64,000 bases of DNA, taken from the NCBI GenBank assembly GCA_002631855.1, contig NTLF01000020.1, positions 186,001 to 250,000 on the forward strand, written 5' to 3'. The notes beneath the pieces were generated by a model, which had not been told where the DNA came from, made no database searches, and saw nothing but the letters and a program-made list of their open reading frames with translations. This document shows, piece by piece, positions 1 through 8,774 of the stretch. The translations under genes were made by a program, and so were the position numbers. This stretch comes from Zunongwangia sp. ESRF-bin46 (GTDB lineage: Bacteria > Bacteroidota > Bacteroidia > Flavobacteriales > Flavobacteriaceae). The stretch's first letter is position 1. The number at the start of each line of letters is the position of its first letter.

Positions 1-1052
1 CGAGAATTTCGATATGTGTCGCTCTGTGGATCATATTTCATATAAGTAGACCCGTCAATAGTCCAATTATTGAAGTTTCCGTAGAGATGTATTTCCTTAT
101 CACCAATGTCTTCAAAATACTGAAGGTTGAAGTGCAACCTAACGTATTCTGCTTCTATGTTTTGGTTATTGGCGCCTATGTTCCTTACAACAAAATTTCC
201 ATTAATATCTGGGTTGTAGGTGTAAGGACGATTGTACCTTCCAATATCTGTAAACAAGAAGTTTTCATATACATCACTAAGGCTTATGCGGCTAATGCTG
301 TTGCCGGCAGCACGAACATCTTTATTGTCAAACGCCAAGAACTCGTTTCCACCCCAAAAAGAAGATTCTTTGTCATATTTATATATCAATTCGTTTCCAA
401 TTGTGTATTGTGGTTTCAAATCTGTAATGGCTGTTTTTAGGTTGCTGTTTTGCATGACCAAGGTGTTCACCGTTTGTTTCGGGTTAATAAGTAAAAGAGA
501 TGGTGAGTTAATAGTAAATTGTACAGTCTGTTTTTCGTCTATATATTTAAGGTCACGCGATCGTCTAATATCTAAGGTAACGCCAGCTATTTCTTCGATA
601 ACCATAAACTTTCTTGAAAAGATGGGGTTATTGTCGCTGTCAAAAATAGTGATAAGGTAATTTCCACTTTTGGTAATTCTTCGGGTTTCCCGGTTAGGTA
701 TTGATAAAGTATAGTGTGAAAAAATCTGTAGCGTGTTTAACGAATTTTCATACGTTTCAATCCGTACATCGTCAAAACCATCTAAGTATTCACTTTTTGC
801 CAAATCACTTTCGGTCCAATCAAAATTATGGTGGGTTATGGTGTAATAGAAGTCTTCTTCTTCACCATTTAAAGCATCAAAAGAGAGCTGTAATCTTTCT
901 CCCAGTCGTATCATAGGTAGTTCGCTTTGTGCAGTTGCACCTTTAAACTGGATGGTTTTAATGTAATCTGGAGCAGTAATTTCAGTTAATTGCGAAAAAA
1001 GAAGGGATGGTGTACCTATTAATAAAAGCCCTAATAATATCTTTTGAAACAT
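1..1052 (-). CDS. DUF5103 / type IX secretion plug-like protein (3' end outside window)
   Basis: An open minus-strand frame from the ATG at 1052 to the left window edge, about 350 codons with no stop. The N-terminus MFQKILLGLLLIGTPSLLFS is a signal peptide, followed by LTEITAPDYIKTIQF. The visible body, including a DxDNNPIFSRKFMV stretch and a late YGNFNNWT segment, matches my memory of the DUF5103 family, which includes plug proteins of the T9SS translocon. It is divergent from nqrA, an arrangement I recall from other flavobacteria. Family assignment is by recall without a search; the plug role is inferred. The plus-strand frames across this region are shadows. Confidence 0.75.
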   Translation of the reverse strand, partial: MFQKILLGLLLIGTPSLLFSQLTEITAPDYIKTIQFKGATAQSELPMIRLGERLQLSFDALNGEEEDFYYTITHHNFDWTESDLAKSEYLDGFDDVRIETYENSLNTLQIFSHYTLSIPNRETRRITKSGNYLITIFDSDNNPIFSRKFMVIEEIAGVTLDIRRSRDLKYIDEKQTVQFTINSPSLLLINPKQTVNTLVMQNSNLKTAITDLKPQYTIGNELIYKYDKESSFWGGNEFLAFDNKDVRAAGNSISRISLSDVYENFLFTDIGRYNRPYTYNPDINGNFVVRNIGANNQNIEAEYVRLHFNLQYFEDIGDKEIHLYGNFNNWTIDGSTYMKYDPQSDTYRNS

Positions 1053-1148
1053 ATAAAATTTATTTTGGTTAAAGATAATCAAATTTTGTACCTAACTAAT
1101 GCTGTATGAAAGCGTGGATTTATTTCTAAATAAAATTATAATTATTTG

Positions 1149-1180
1149 TTGTGCAAAGCGGTTATAAATTTATAAATTTG
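1149..1180 (+). promoter_or_regulatory. Bacteroidota-type promoter of the nqr operon
   Basis: TTG at 1149-1151, a 21-nt spacer, then TAAATTTG at 1173-1180, matching the TTG / TAnnTTTG promoter of Bacteroidota sigma-ABfr-type factors. Transcription would start near 1186, leaving a leader of about 60 nt before nqrA. It lies in the divergent gap between the DUF5103 gene and nqrA. Confidence 0.5.
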
Positions 1181-1245
1181 CACACCCGAATTTTTAGCCT
1201 TATATGTGGCTCGGGAAAAAAGATAAATGTAACACACACTATCCT

Positions 1246-2598
1246 ATGTCCAAAGACATTAAGATTAAAAAAGGTCTTGATATTCGTTTAAAAGGAGAAG
1301 CGGACAAAACACTCTCTAATGCGCCGCGTTCACGGACCTTTGCTATTAGACCTTCAGATTTTCACCTTATTACACCAAAAGTGGTATTAAAAGAAGGTGA
1401 AAAATTACAAGCTGGAGACCCTGTTTTTTACTCAAGGGAAAATAAAGACCTAAAATTTGTTTCGCCTGTAAGCGGTACATTAACAGCTATTGAAAGAGGG
1501 GCAAAACGCGTTATTGAGCGTATTGTGATCGAAGCTGACCAGCAAGACGCCTTTAAGGAGTTTGGAAAAATCGATTTGAGTACAGCTGATGCTGAGGCCA
1601 TTAAAAGCAGGTTTCTTGAAGCAGGTTGTTGGCCTTTTATAAAACAACGTCCTTACGATGTTATAGCTGATGCTGAAACTAAGCCAAAAGCAATTTTTGT
1701 TTCAGGTTATGCCAGTGCGCCTTTGGCAGCAGATTATGACTTTACTTTAAAAGGGAAAGAGGCTGAACTACAAGCCGCCGTTACTGCACTTAGTAAATTA
1801 ACTGATGGTGACGTTCATGTTAGTATAGGTAGCAGTGGAACTTCTTCTTTTGATAACCTTAAAGATATAACACTTCATAAAGTGTCTGGCCCACACCCTT
1901 CTGGAAATGTGGGTACCCAGATAGGCAAAATTAACCCTGTTAATAAGGGCGAGACTGTTTGGACTGTTTCTGCACAAGACCTTGTTATAATAGGTGAATT
2001 GCTGTTGACTGGAAAATTTAATGCTGAGCGTATTATCGCATTGGCAGGTTCTTCTGTTAAAAATCCAAAATATTACAGAACAAAAATAGGAGCTGAGGTT
2101 TCAACTTTTGTGTATGATTCTGGATTAGATGAAGATAACGTTCGTGTTATTAGCGGAAATGTGCTTACCGGTGAAAAAATTTCACCAAAAGGACATTTGG
2201 GCTATTATGATAATATGGTTACCGTGATTCCTGAAGGTGATGATTATGAATTTTTTGGATGGAACAAACCAGTTTTCGATAAAATTTCACCGTCTAGGGC
2301 ATTGACGTTTTCTTGGTTATTTCCGAAGAAAAAATACGAACTGGATACTAATACCAATGGGGAACATAGAGCTTTTGTGCTAACAGGAAACTACGAGAAT
2401 GTTTTTCCTTTGGATATTTATCCGTTACAGATATTAAAAGCTTGTATGGTACAAGACTTGGACGAAATGGAAGCCTTGGGAATGTATGAAGTGGCTCCAG
2501 AAGATTTCGCATTAACTGAATTTATTTGTGTCTCAAAACAACCACACCAGCAGATTATTCGTAATGGTTTGGATCAAATGATTAAAGAAATAGGATAA
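1246..2598 (+). CDS. nqrA: Na+-translocating NADH:quinone reductase subunit A
   Basis: Cytoplasmic/peripheral subunit of the six-subunit NQR complex that oxidises NADH, reduces quinone and pumps Na+. The protein begins MSKDIKIKKGLDIRLKGEA, the typical NqrA start with a biotinyl/lipoyl-like GLD-LKG segment, and is 450 aa, the normal family length. An ATG at 1204 in the same frame would add 14 residues (MWLGKKDKCNTHYP) that look like leader sequence rather than NqrA, so I chose 1246. First gene of nqrABCDEF, 4 bp before nqrB. No Shine-Dalgarno is visible, as usual for the phylum. Confidence 0.96.
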   Translation: MSKDIKIKKGLDIRLKGEADKTLSNAPRSRTFAIRPSDFHLITPKVVLKEGEKLQAGDPVFYSRENKDLKFVSPVSGTLTAIERGAKRVIERIVIEADQQDAFKEFGKIDLSTADAEAIKSRFLEAGCWPFIKQRPYDVIADAETKPKAIFVSGYASAPLAADYDFTLKGKEAELQAAVTALSKLTDGDVHVSIGSSGTSSFDNLKDITLHKVSGPHPSGNVGTQIGKINPVNKGETVWTVSAQDLVIIGELLLTGKFNAERIIALAGSSVKNPKYYRTKIGAEVSTFVYDSGLDEDNVRVISGNVLTGEKISPKGHLGYYDNMVTVIPEGDDYEFFGWNKPVFDKISPSRALTFSWLFPKKKYELDTNTNGEHRAFVLTGNYENVFPLDIYPLQILKACMVQDLDEMEALGMYEVAPEDFALTEFICVSKQPHQQIIRNGLDQMIKEIG

Positions 2599-2602
2599 CG
2601 CT

Positions 2603-3811
2603 ATGGGATTGAAACAAAAATTACATACGCTAAAAGAAAAATATAGAGGCAAAAAGATGGCGCCTGCATTTAATGCATTGCACACCTTTTTATACCTTCC
2701 TAATGAGACTACCCATTCCGGTTCTCACGTTAGAGCAGCAGACGATCTAAAGCGTACCATGAACACAGTAATCATGGCATTGATTCCCTGCTTAATTTTT
2801 GGGATGTTCAATGCAGGTTACCAAACCAATTTACAAACCGACCCTGAAATTACCCAGGCAATGAGTCTTTTTAGTGGTGAGTTCTGGAACTGGTCCAATT
2901 TTGTGATTGGGTTTTGGAAAGTACTTCCACTTGTTATCGTTTCCTACGGAGTTGGTCTTGCGGTTGAATTTTTATTTGCTGTAATAAAAGGTCACGAAGT
3001 AGAAGAAGGATATTTGGTAACAGGTATGCTAGTGCCATTAATTGTACCGATTGATATTCCTTTATGGATGTTAGTAGTAGCCGTTATTTTTGGAGTGGTT
3101 ATCGGGAAAGAAGTGTTTGGAGGTACAGGAATGAATATCCTAAACCCTGCATTGACAATTCGTGCCTTCCTGTTCTTTGCTTATCCAACATGGATGAGTG
3201 GTGATAAAGTTTGGGTGCACGGTGCAGTAGAAACTGCTGGTAAGCCAGATGCAATTTCAGGTGAAACAATTTTAGGTAGTTTGGCACAAAATAACGAAAT
3301 AGGTTATAGTGTAATTGATATGTTCCTTGGGTTTATACCAGGCTCAGTAGGTGAAACTTCTACGCTGCTTATTTTATTAGGAGCTTTATTCTTGATTTAC
3401 ACAAAAATAGGAAGTTGGCGTATAATGTTGTCAACGGTACTTGGTGCATTAGCAATGGGCTTGATATTTAACGGAGTTGTTTCTGCAGGATGGATTGATA
3501 GTTCTAGTAAGTTCTTCGGATTAATGAATACCGAATTTTGGCATCACCTAATCATTGGTGGATTTGCTTTTGGTGCTGTGTACATGGCAACAGACCCTGT
3601 TACAGCTTCCCAGACAAATAAAGGAAAATGGATTTATGGATTTTTAATCGGGTTCATATCTATATTAATTCGTGTGTTTAACCCGGCGTACCCAGAAGGT
3701 GTGATGTTGGCCATCTTGTTAATGAACGTATTTGCACCAACTATTGACCATTACGTTGTACAAGGAAACGTTAAAAAACGAATGAAACGTATAAAAGTTA
3801 AAACCGCATAA
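2603..3811 (+). CDS. nqrB: Na+-translocating NADH:quinone reductase subunit B
   Basis: Polytopic inner-membrane subunit of NQR, 402 aa, with many hydrophobic helices between residues 55 and 390. It carries covalently bound FMN and riboflavin in characterised enzymes. The segment GSVGETST at residues 247-254 matches the NqrB flavinylation site, where a Thr takes FMN through a phosphoester bond; ApbE, encoded at 7764-8774, does this chemistry. The loop FGGTGMNILNPAL (172-184) is also typical. It sits 4 bp after nqrA and 3 bp before nqrC, so translation is probably coupled. Confidence 0.97.
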   Translation: MGLKQKLHTLKEKYRGKKMAPAFNALHTFLYLPNETTHSGSHVRAADDLKRTMNTVIMALIPCLIFGMFNAGYQTNLQTDPEITQAMSLFSGEFWNWSNFVIGFWKVLPLVIVSYGVGLAVEFLFAVIKGHEVEEGYLVTGMLVPLIVPIDIPLWMLVVAVIFGVVIGKEVFGGTGMNILNPALTIRAFLFFAYPTWMSGDKVWVHGAVETAGKPDAISGETILGSLAQNNEIGYSVIDMFLGFIPGSVGETSTLLILLGALFLIYTKIGSWRIMLSTVLGALAMGLIFNGVVSAGWIDSSSKFFGLMNTEFWHHLIIGGFAFGAVYMATDPVTASQTNKGKWIYGFLIGFISILIRVFNPAYPEGVMLAILLMNVFAPTIDHYVVQGNVKKRMKRIKVKTA

Positions 3812-3814
3812 GCA

Positions 3815-4561
3815 ATGGCGATCAATACAGATAAAAACAGTTATACTATCATTTTTTCCGTAGTTATGGTAATTGTGGTAGGTTCTATCTTGGCAGGTTT
3901 TGCCAGTGGGTTAAAACCAAAAATCAAGGAAAACGAACGGTTTGAAAAGCAACAAAACATTTTGTATGCTATGGGTGTTAATGAAAATGAAGGACCCAAT
4001 GATGCAACTTTTGTCTCTACCGATAAAGTAGAAGCAGAATTCAATAAGTATATAACCAAGCAATTGGTAATTCAAGGAGATGAAGTTACTGAAAATGATG
4101 AAGCCTACCTTATTGACATAAAAAAAGAAGAAACTAAAGCAAAAAATGCTGACTATACCAGAAGGCTTCCTCTTTTTGTAGGTGAAAAAGATGGTAAAGA
4201 AGTATACGTTATCCCGGTTCGAGGAAAAGGGCTTTGGGATGCAATATGGGGTTTTGTTGCAGTTGACAAATCCATGACCATTCAAGGTGTTTATTATGAC
4301 CATAAAGGGGAAACACCAGGTCTTGGTGCCGAAATAAAACAACGTTATTTTATGGACGACTTTACTGGCGAAAGCTTTTTAAACGGAGGCGCTTTTGAAG
4401 GTATAGAGGTTTCTAAAAGCAATAATGATCCTACAAATAAAGATACAGACGATAATGAAGTTGATGCGTTAGCAGGAGCTACAATTACCGGTGACGGTGT
4501 TGCTGCAATGCTTAGAAAGGATGTTAGATTGTATGTGCCTTATTTTAAATCTTTAAACTAA
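3815..4561 (+). CDS. nqrC: Na+-translocating NADH:quinone reductase subunit C
   Basis: NQR subunit with one N-terminal membrane helix (residues 10-31) and a periplasmic FMN-binding domain, 248 aa. The flavinylation motif of this family, (S/T)GAT, appears as AGAT at 220-223 (context VDALAGATITGDG), so Thr223 is the likely FMN attachment residue. The GETPGLGAEI segment at 165-174 is a hallmark of the FMN-binding domain shared with RnfG. Lies between nqrB and nqrD with gaps of 3 and 4 bp. Confidence 0.97.
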   Translation: MAINTDKNSYTIIFSVVMVIVVGSILAGFASGLKPKIKENERFEKQQNILYAMGVNENEGPNDATFVSTDKVEAEFNKYITKQLVIQGDEVTENDEAYLIDIKKEETKAKNADYTRRLPLFVGEKDGKEVYVIPVRGKGLWDAIWGFVAVDKSMTIQGVYYDHKGETPGLGAEIKQRYFMDDFTGESFLNGGAFEGIEVSKSNNDPTNKDTDDNEVDALAGATITGDGVAAMLRKDVRLYVPYFKSLN

Positions 4562-4565
4562 AACT

Positions 4566-5213
4566 ATGGGACTTTTATCAAAAAAAGATAGCAAACTTAT
4601 AATGGACCCATTAGCGGACAATAACCCTATTACTATTCAGGTATTAGGAATTTGTTCAGCATTGGCAATTACAGCACAATTAAAGCCATCTATTGTAATG
4701 GCTGTATCTGTACTGTTTGTAATGGGCGTTGGAAACGTAGTAATTTCATTGATGCGAAATATAATTCCTTCAAAAATACGAATCATTGTACAGCTCATCG
4801 TTGTAGCAACCTTGGTAATTATTGTAGATCAAGTATTAAAAGCTTTTGCTTATTCACTTAGTAAGGAACTTTCAGTATTTATTGGATTGATTATTACCAA
4901 CTGTATTATTATGGGACGTTTTGAAGCCTTTGCATTAGGTAACAAACCTTGGCGTTCTTTTCTAGATGGAATAGGAAATGCCGCCGGATATGGAGTGATA
5001 CTTATAATTGTTGGTTTCTTTCGTGAGCTATTAGGATCTGGAACTTTATTTGGTTTTCAAGTCTTAGGAAACCCAGTAACTAAAACTGGACTTTATGCAA
5101 TAGGGTATGAGAATAATGGTTTTATGGTATTACCCCCTATGGCATTGATTGTTGTTGGTATCATTATTTGGGTGCAACGTAGTAAGAATAAAGAGTTAAT
5201 AGAAGAAAATTAA
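4566..5213 (+). CDS. nqrD: Na+-translocating NADH:quinone reductase subunit D
   Basis: Polytopic membrane subunit of NQR, 215 aa, homologous to RnfE/RnfA. The transmembrane segment holding TNCIIMGRFEAFAL near residue 110-124 contains the conserved membrane Cys that, with its partner in NqrE, binds the intramembrane iron centre in solved NQR structures. GNAAGYGVILIIVGFFREL follows. Family length is normal. A 59-bp gap with a GC-rich hairpin separates it from nqrE; the other gene joins in the operon are at most 4 bp. Confidence 0.96.
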   Translation: MGLLSKKDSKLIMDPLADNNPITIQVLGICSALAITAQLKPSIVMAVSVLFVMGVGNVVISLMRNIIPSKIRIIVQLIVVATLVIIVDQVLKAFAYSLSKELSVFIGLIITNCIIMGRFEAFALGNKPWRSFLDGIGNAAGYGVILIIVGFFRELLGSGTLFGFQVLGNPVTKTGLYAIGYENNGFMVLPPMALIVVGIIIWVQRSKNKELIEEN

Positions 5214-5223
5214 GATATTAATT

Positions 5224-5239
5224 CCCCCTTCGTAGGGGG
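5224..5239. repeat. GC-rich hairpin between nqrD and nqrE
   Basis: CCCCCT at 5224-5229 pairs with AGGGGG at 5234-5239 around a TCGT loop, followed by a second G run. This stands out in AT-rich surroundings and is the only sizeable gap in the operon. It has no T-tract, so it is not a normal terminator. It resembles small C5/G5 intergenic palindromes I recall from flavobacterial genomes, but I cannot count copies here. Confidence 0.55.
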
Positions 5240-5272
5240 TTAAGGGGACGCTTCCTCTTTAAATTATATAAT

Positions 5273-6004
5273 ATGGAACATCTCGAATTATTTTTTAAAT
5301 CGATTTTTGTAGATAACATGGTGTTCGCATACTTTTTAGGTATGTGTTCATACTTGGCTGTATCTAAAAAAGTGAGCACAGCTGTTGGTTTAGGAGCTGC
5401 TGTAATATTTGTATTAACAGTAACAGTTCCTCTTAACTGGTTATTAGATCAATATATACTGCAAGAAGGAGCCTTAACTTGGTTGGGTGCAGAATATGCA
5501 GATTACGACTTAAGTTTCCTTTCCTTTATTCTATTTATTGCTACCATTGCAACAATGGTACAATTAGTAGAAATAGTGGTGGAGAAGTTTTCTCCTTCAT
5601 TATATAATTCATTAGGTATTTTCCTTCCGTTAATTGCAGTAAACTGTGCTATTTTAGGTGGTTCATTATTTATGCAATCAAGAGAAATTGAAACCTTCGG
5701 ATTAGCACTTAATTACGGGTTTAGTTCAGGTATTGGTTGGTTTTTAGCAATTCTTGCTATTGCAGCTATTCGCGAAAAAATCCGTTATTCAAATGTACCT
5801 GCACCATTACGTGGTTTAGGAATTACTTTTATCATTACAGGTTTAATGGCAATTGGTTTTATGAGTTTTGGTGGAATGTTAACCGGTGGAAGTGAAGAAA
5901 AACCATCTTTAGATAGTGATCCAGAGAGTTTAGGAACTCAAGTGGAAGAAAAAATAGAATCAACTGAAACACCTGAAGTTTCAACCCTACTAACAAAAAA
6001 TTAA
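5273..6004 (+). CDS. nqrE: Na+-translocating NADH:quinone reductase subunit E
   Basis: Polytopic membrane subunit of NQR, homologous to RnfA and paired with NqrD. Start [20 protein letters not shown] is canonical, and the conserved ending of the core helix [11 protein letters not shown] (about residue 124-134) holds the iron-ligand Cys. At 243 aa it is about 45 residues longer than the Vibrio protein (about 198 aa): after residue 200 there is a soluble acidic tail ([17 protein letters not shown] and onward) of unknown role. One base separates its stop from nqrF. Confidence 0.96.
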   Translation: MEHLELFFKSIFVDNMVFAYFLGMCSYLAVSKKVSTAVGLGAAVIFVLTVTVPLNWLLDQYILQEGALTWLGAEYADYDLSFLSFILFIATIATMVQLVEIVVEKFSPSLYNSLGIFLPLIAVNCAILGGSLFMQSREIETFGLALNYGFSSGIGWFLAILAIAAIREKIRYSNVPAPLRGLGITFIITGLMAIGFMSFGGMLTGGSEEKPSLDSDPESLGTQVEEKIESTETPEVSTLLTKN

Positions 6005-6005
6005 T

Positions 6006-7316
6006 ATGTTTTTAGCAGCAAGCACATTAGGAGTTATTATTGCAACGGTCTTGGCCTTTTTGGTACTTACCTTGCTATTGGTTGCACTTTTGCTTTTTAC
6101 CAAACAAAAGCTCTCACCTTCCGGTCCTGTAACCATTACTATTAACGATGAAAAGAAACTGGAGGTAGAATCCGGCGGAACATTACTTTCCACCCTAAGT
6201 GGGAAAAAGATATTCCTTCCTTCCGCTTGTGGTGGTGGTGGAACGTGTATTCAATGTGAATGTCACGTATTAGAAGGTGGCGGAGAAGCACTTCCTACCG
6301 AAACACCTCACTTTACCCGTAAAGAAATTAAAGAAGGCGCGCGTCTTTCCTGCCAGGTAAAAGTAAAGCAGGATATGAACATTCATATTCCTGAAGAAGT
6401 CTTCGGAATTAAAAAATGGGAAGCAACCGTAGTTCGTAACTATAACGTAGCATCTTTTATTAAAGAGTTTGTAGTTGAAATACCAGAGGATATGAACTAC
6501 AAAGCGGGTGGATATATTCAAATTGAAATCCCACCTTGTGAAGTGAAGTTTGAAGATATGGACATCACGGCACACCCAGAAGAACACGATACACCAGATA
6601 AATTTAAAGAAGAATGGGATAAGTTTGGACTTTGGCCATTAGTTATGAAGAATGACGAAATGGTTGAAAGAGCTTATTCTATGGCTTCATACCCAGCCGA
6701 AGGGCGTGAGATCATGCTTAACGTTCGTGTTGCTACACCACCGTGGGATAGAGATAAAAACCAATGGATGAATGTAAACCCAGGTATTGCTTCTTCTTAT
6801 ATATTCAACGCAAAAAAGGGTGATAAAGTAACTATTTCTGGACCTTTTGGAGAGTTCTTTATAAACGAATCAGAAGCAGAAATGCTATATGTTGGTGGTG
6901 GAGCTGGAATGGCACCTATGCGTTCGCATTTATATCACTTATTCAAAACCTTAAAGACTGGTCGTAAAGTAACCTATTGGTATGGTGGGCGTTCTAAAAG
7001 AGAATTATTTTACCTAGAACATTTCCGTGAATTGGAAAGAGAGTTCTCTAACTTTAAGTTCTATTTAGCCCTTTCTGAACCAATGGAAGAAGATAACTGG
7101 AAAGTAAAGAAGGATATTCATGATGAAGAAGGCGACGGCTTTGTTGGCTTTATTCACCAAGTAGTAATCGATAATTACTTAAGTAAGCATGAAGAGCCAG
7201 AAGAAATAGAATTATACTTCTGTGGACCACCATTGATGAACCAAGCAGTTCAAAAAATGGGGGAAGATTTTGGTATCCCAGATGAACATATTCGATTTGA
7301 TGACTTTGGAGGATAA
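6006..7316 (+). CDS. nqrF: Na+-translocating NADH:quinone reductase subunit F (NADH-oxidising)
   Basis: Electron-entry subunit: FAD takes hydride from NADH and passes electrons to a 2Fe-2S centre. Residues 3-32 form one membrane anchor. The ferredoxin domain has Cys75, Cys81, Cys84 and Cys116 (C-x5-C-x2-C-x31-C). The FAD/NADH domain includes RAYSMASYP (FAD binding) and YVGGGAGMAPMRSH (NADH binding), ending in the usual CGPPLMNQAV and a final DDFGG. 436 aa, slightly longer than the Vibrio protein. Last gene of the operon, followed by a strong terminator. Confidence 0.97.
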   Translation: MFLAASTLGVIIATVLAFLVLTLLLVALLLFTKQKLSPSGPVTITINDEKKLEVESGGTLLSTLSGKKIFLPSACGGGGTCIQCECHVLEGGGEALPTETPHFTRKEIKEGARLSCQVKVKQDMNIHIPEEVFGIKKWEATVVRNYNVASFIKEFVVEIPEDMNYKAGGYIQIEIPPCEVKFEDMDITAHPEEHDTPDKFKEEWDKFGLWPLVMKNDEMVERAYSMASYPAEGREIMLNVRVATPPWDRDKNQWMNVNPGIASSYIFNAKKGDKVTISGPFGEFFINESEAEMLYVGGGAGMAPMRSHLYHLFKTLKTGRKVTYWYGGRSKRELFYLEHFRELEREFSNFKFYLALSEPMEEDNWKVKKDIHDEEGDGFVGFIHQVVIDNYLSKHEEPEEIELYFCGPPLMNQAVQKMGEDFGIPDEHIRFDDFGG

Positions 7317-7343
7317 TAAAACCTTCATTTAATAAAGATTATA

Positions 7344-7378
7344 AGCCGTTTCAGTTTTTCTGAAACGGCTCTTTTTTT
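7344..7378 (+). terminator. Rho-independent terminator after nqrF
   Basis: Perfect 11-bp stem AGCCGTTTCAG (7344-7354) / CTGAAACGGCT (7360-7370) with a 5-nt T loop and a run of seven T's at 7372-7378. It ends the nqrABCDEF transcript and separates it from the 121-aa gene and apbE. Confidence 0.92.
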
Positions 7379-7392
7379 AGCCAAATACTTCC

Positions 7393-7400
7393 TATTTTTG
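7393..7400 (+). promoter_or_regulatory. -7 box immediately before the NQR-linked small gene
   Basis: TATTTTTG at 7393-7400 fits the TAnnTTTG element of Bacteroidota promoters and ends only one base before the first of two adjacent ATG codons (7402, 7405). A transcript from here would start at or inside the start-codon pair, so the mRNA may be leaderless. No convincing TTG -33 box is seen upstream. Confidence 0.4.
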
Positions 7401-7401
7401 C

Positions 7402-7767
7402 ATGATGAGCTTACCACTTACACAACAAGAATTACATAACCTAGCTATGAACATAGTAGGAAAAGACCTTGAGGAAAATGGTTTTGAATTTTTAGGAGTA
7501 AATTCTAAGCTAAAAAAAGATCCACAATTTGTAGCCTTAAAGAATAAAGACTTGCACTTTATAATTGTAAGGGCAATTACTTACCCAGAAGATGCCAATA
7601 CGTACGATCCCGTTTTTATGCAAACTATAAAAGCTCACGCCGATAAATTTGATGCCAAAACGTATTATGCAGGAGTAGGGTTGGGCCACGGGAGTGATTA
7701 TGCCCAACCGGTTTTAAAAAATGAAGATTATACCATGGTCTATAACGGTTTACAAGAAATAATATGA
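7402..7767 (+). CDS. Small cysteine-free protein linked to NQR and apbE
   Basis: 121-aa soluble protein without signal peptide or membrane segment. I recall homologues in other flavobacteria being labelled 'NQR subunit F', but it has no cysteine, no FAD or NADH motif and no resemblance to NqrF, so that name looks like transfer from its position. Visible features are a helical N-terminus, a central beta-rich stretch (LHFIIVRAITYPED) and a GVGLGHGSDYA loop. It overlaps apbE by 4 bp (ATGA), so the two are translationally coupled. A helper role in NQR flavinylation or assembly is inference. The start could also be the ATG at 7405. Confidence 0.85.
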   Translation: MMSLPLTQQELHNLAMNIVGKDLEENGFEFLGVNSKLKKDPQFVALKNKDLHFIIVRAITYPEDANTYDPVFMQTIKAHADKFDAKTYYAGVGLGHGSDYAQPVLKNEDYTMVYNGLQEII

Positions 7768-8774
7768 AATATTTACTGTCAATAACCATCTTTTTTTTAT
7801 TGGTTTCTTGCGCTGAAAATACACAAGAAGCCAATTATGTTGAAGGGAAAGCCTTTGGTACAACTTACCATATTCAATACTACTCTAAGCAAGATTTCGA
7901 TGCTGAAAAAGTAATCGACTCTATTGTTCAGGCTGTTAATCAGTCTGTAAGCACGTATATTCCTATTAGCGATATTTCAAAAATTAACGAAGGGGACTCT
8001 AAAATAATTATAGATGAAACCTTTAAAGATGTTTTTCTTCTTTCTGAAAAAATATATAAACAAACCAATGGATATTTCGACCCTACCATTGGCGTGCTTC
8101 GCAATGCATATGGTTTTGGCGATGTAAAACCACTTCAGAAAATAGACAGTACTACTTTAGATTCGTTGATGCAATTTGTAGGCTTTGATAAGGTAGCACT
8201 TACTTCAGAAAACACGATTCAAAAAAAACATCCTCAAATATATTTTGACTTTAATGCCATAGCAAAAGGCTACGGAATAGACTTAATAGGAAAATACCTT
8301 GAGAATAACGGAGTTAACGATTACTTAATTGAATTAGGAGGAGAAATTTTATCGAATGGAACTAATTTAACCAAACAAAAACCATGGACTGTAGGGATTG
8401 AAGCAGTCAGTTCATATATTGATAATCGAAGTTTTGCTGAAATCGTTTCGTTAAAAAATCAAGCGATGGCTTCTTCAGGAAATTATAGAAAATTTAGAGT
8501 GGATTCTATTACAGGAAAAAAATATGTGCACACCATAAACCCACTCACAGGAAAAGCAGAACAAAGTGATGTGACTAGTGCAACTGTAATTGCTCCTACT
8601 TGCGCAGAAGCAGATGCCTATGCTACTTCTTTTATGGCATTGGGGCTTGAAAAGTCTAAAAAATTATTAAAAGAATTGCCAAACGTGGAAGCATATTTAA
8701 CCTATACAGATTCTTTAAATCAACAAAAAGAGTTTTTAACAGCTGGAATGAAACTGAAAACTGCTGCTAATTAG
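7764..8774 (+). CDS. apbE: FAD:protein FMN transferase (lipoprotein)
   Basis: Transfers the FMN part of FAD to Thr residues of NqrB and NqrC outside the cytoplasmic membrane. The N-terminus MKYLLSITIFFLLVSC has a lipobox with Cys16. The ApbE signature is clear: GTTYHIQYY near residue 33, DPTIGVLRNAYGFG, FDFNAIAKGYGID with the FAD-binding segment, ELGGEILSNG, and the metal-binding ATVIAPTCAEADAYAT. 336 aa, normal for the family. Located right after the NQR genes whose products are its substrates. The 3' end overlaps the convergent methyltransferase by 4 bp. Confidence 0.95.
   Translation: MKYLLSITIFFLLVSCAENTQEANYVEGKAFGTTYHIQYYSKQDFDAEKVIDSIVQAVNQSVSTYIPISDISKINEGDSKIIIDETFKDVFLLSEKIYKQTNGYFDPTIGVLRNAYGFGDVKPLQKIDSTTLDSLMQFVGFDKVALTSENTIQKKHPQIYFDFNAIAKGYGIDLIGKYLENNGVNDYLIELGGEILSNGTNLTKQKPWTVGIEAVSSYIDNRSFAEIVSLKNQAMASSGNYRKFRVDSITGKKYVHTINPLTGKAEQSDVTSATVIAPTCAEADAYATSFMALGLEKSKKLLKELPNVEAYLTYTDSLNQQKEFLTAGMKLKTAAN

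Noticed and set aside
87-916. Plus-strand open frames over the left-edge region
   Set aside because: They are antisense to the minus-strand DUF5103 gene, which has a signal peptide and continuous coding; the plus frames have unnatural composition.
3911-4342. 143-aa minus-strand frame over nqrC
   Set aside because: Antisense to nqrC with a Phe/Tyr/Ile-rich product of shadow type.
8771-8774. Frameshift at the apbE/methyltransferase junction
   Set aside because: The 4-bp overlap is a normal convergent end with intact termini on both proteins.
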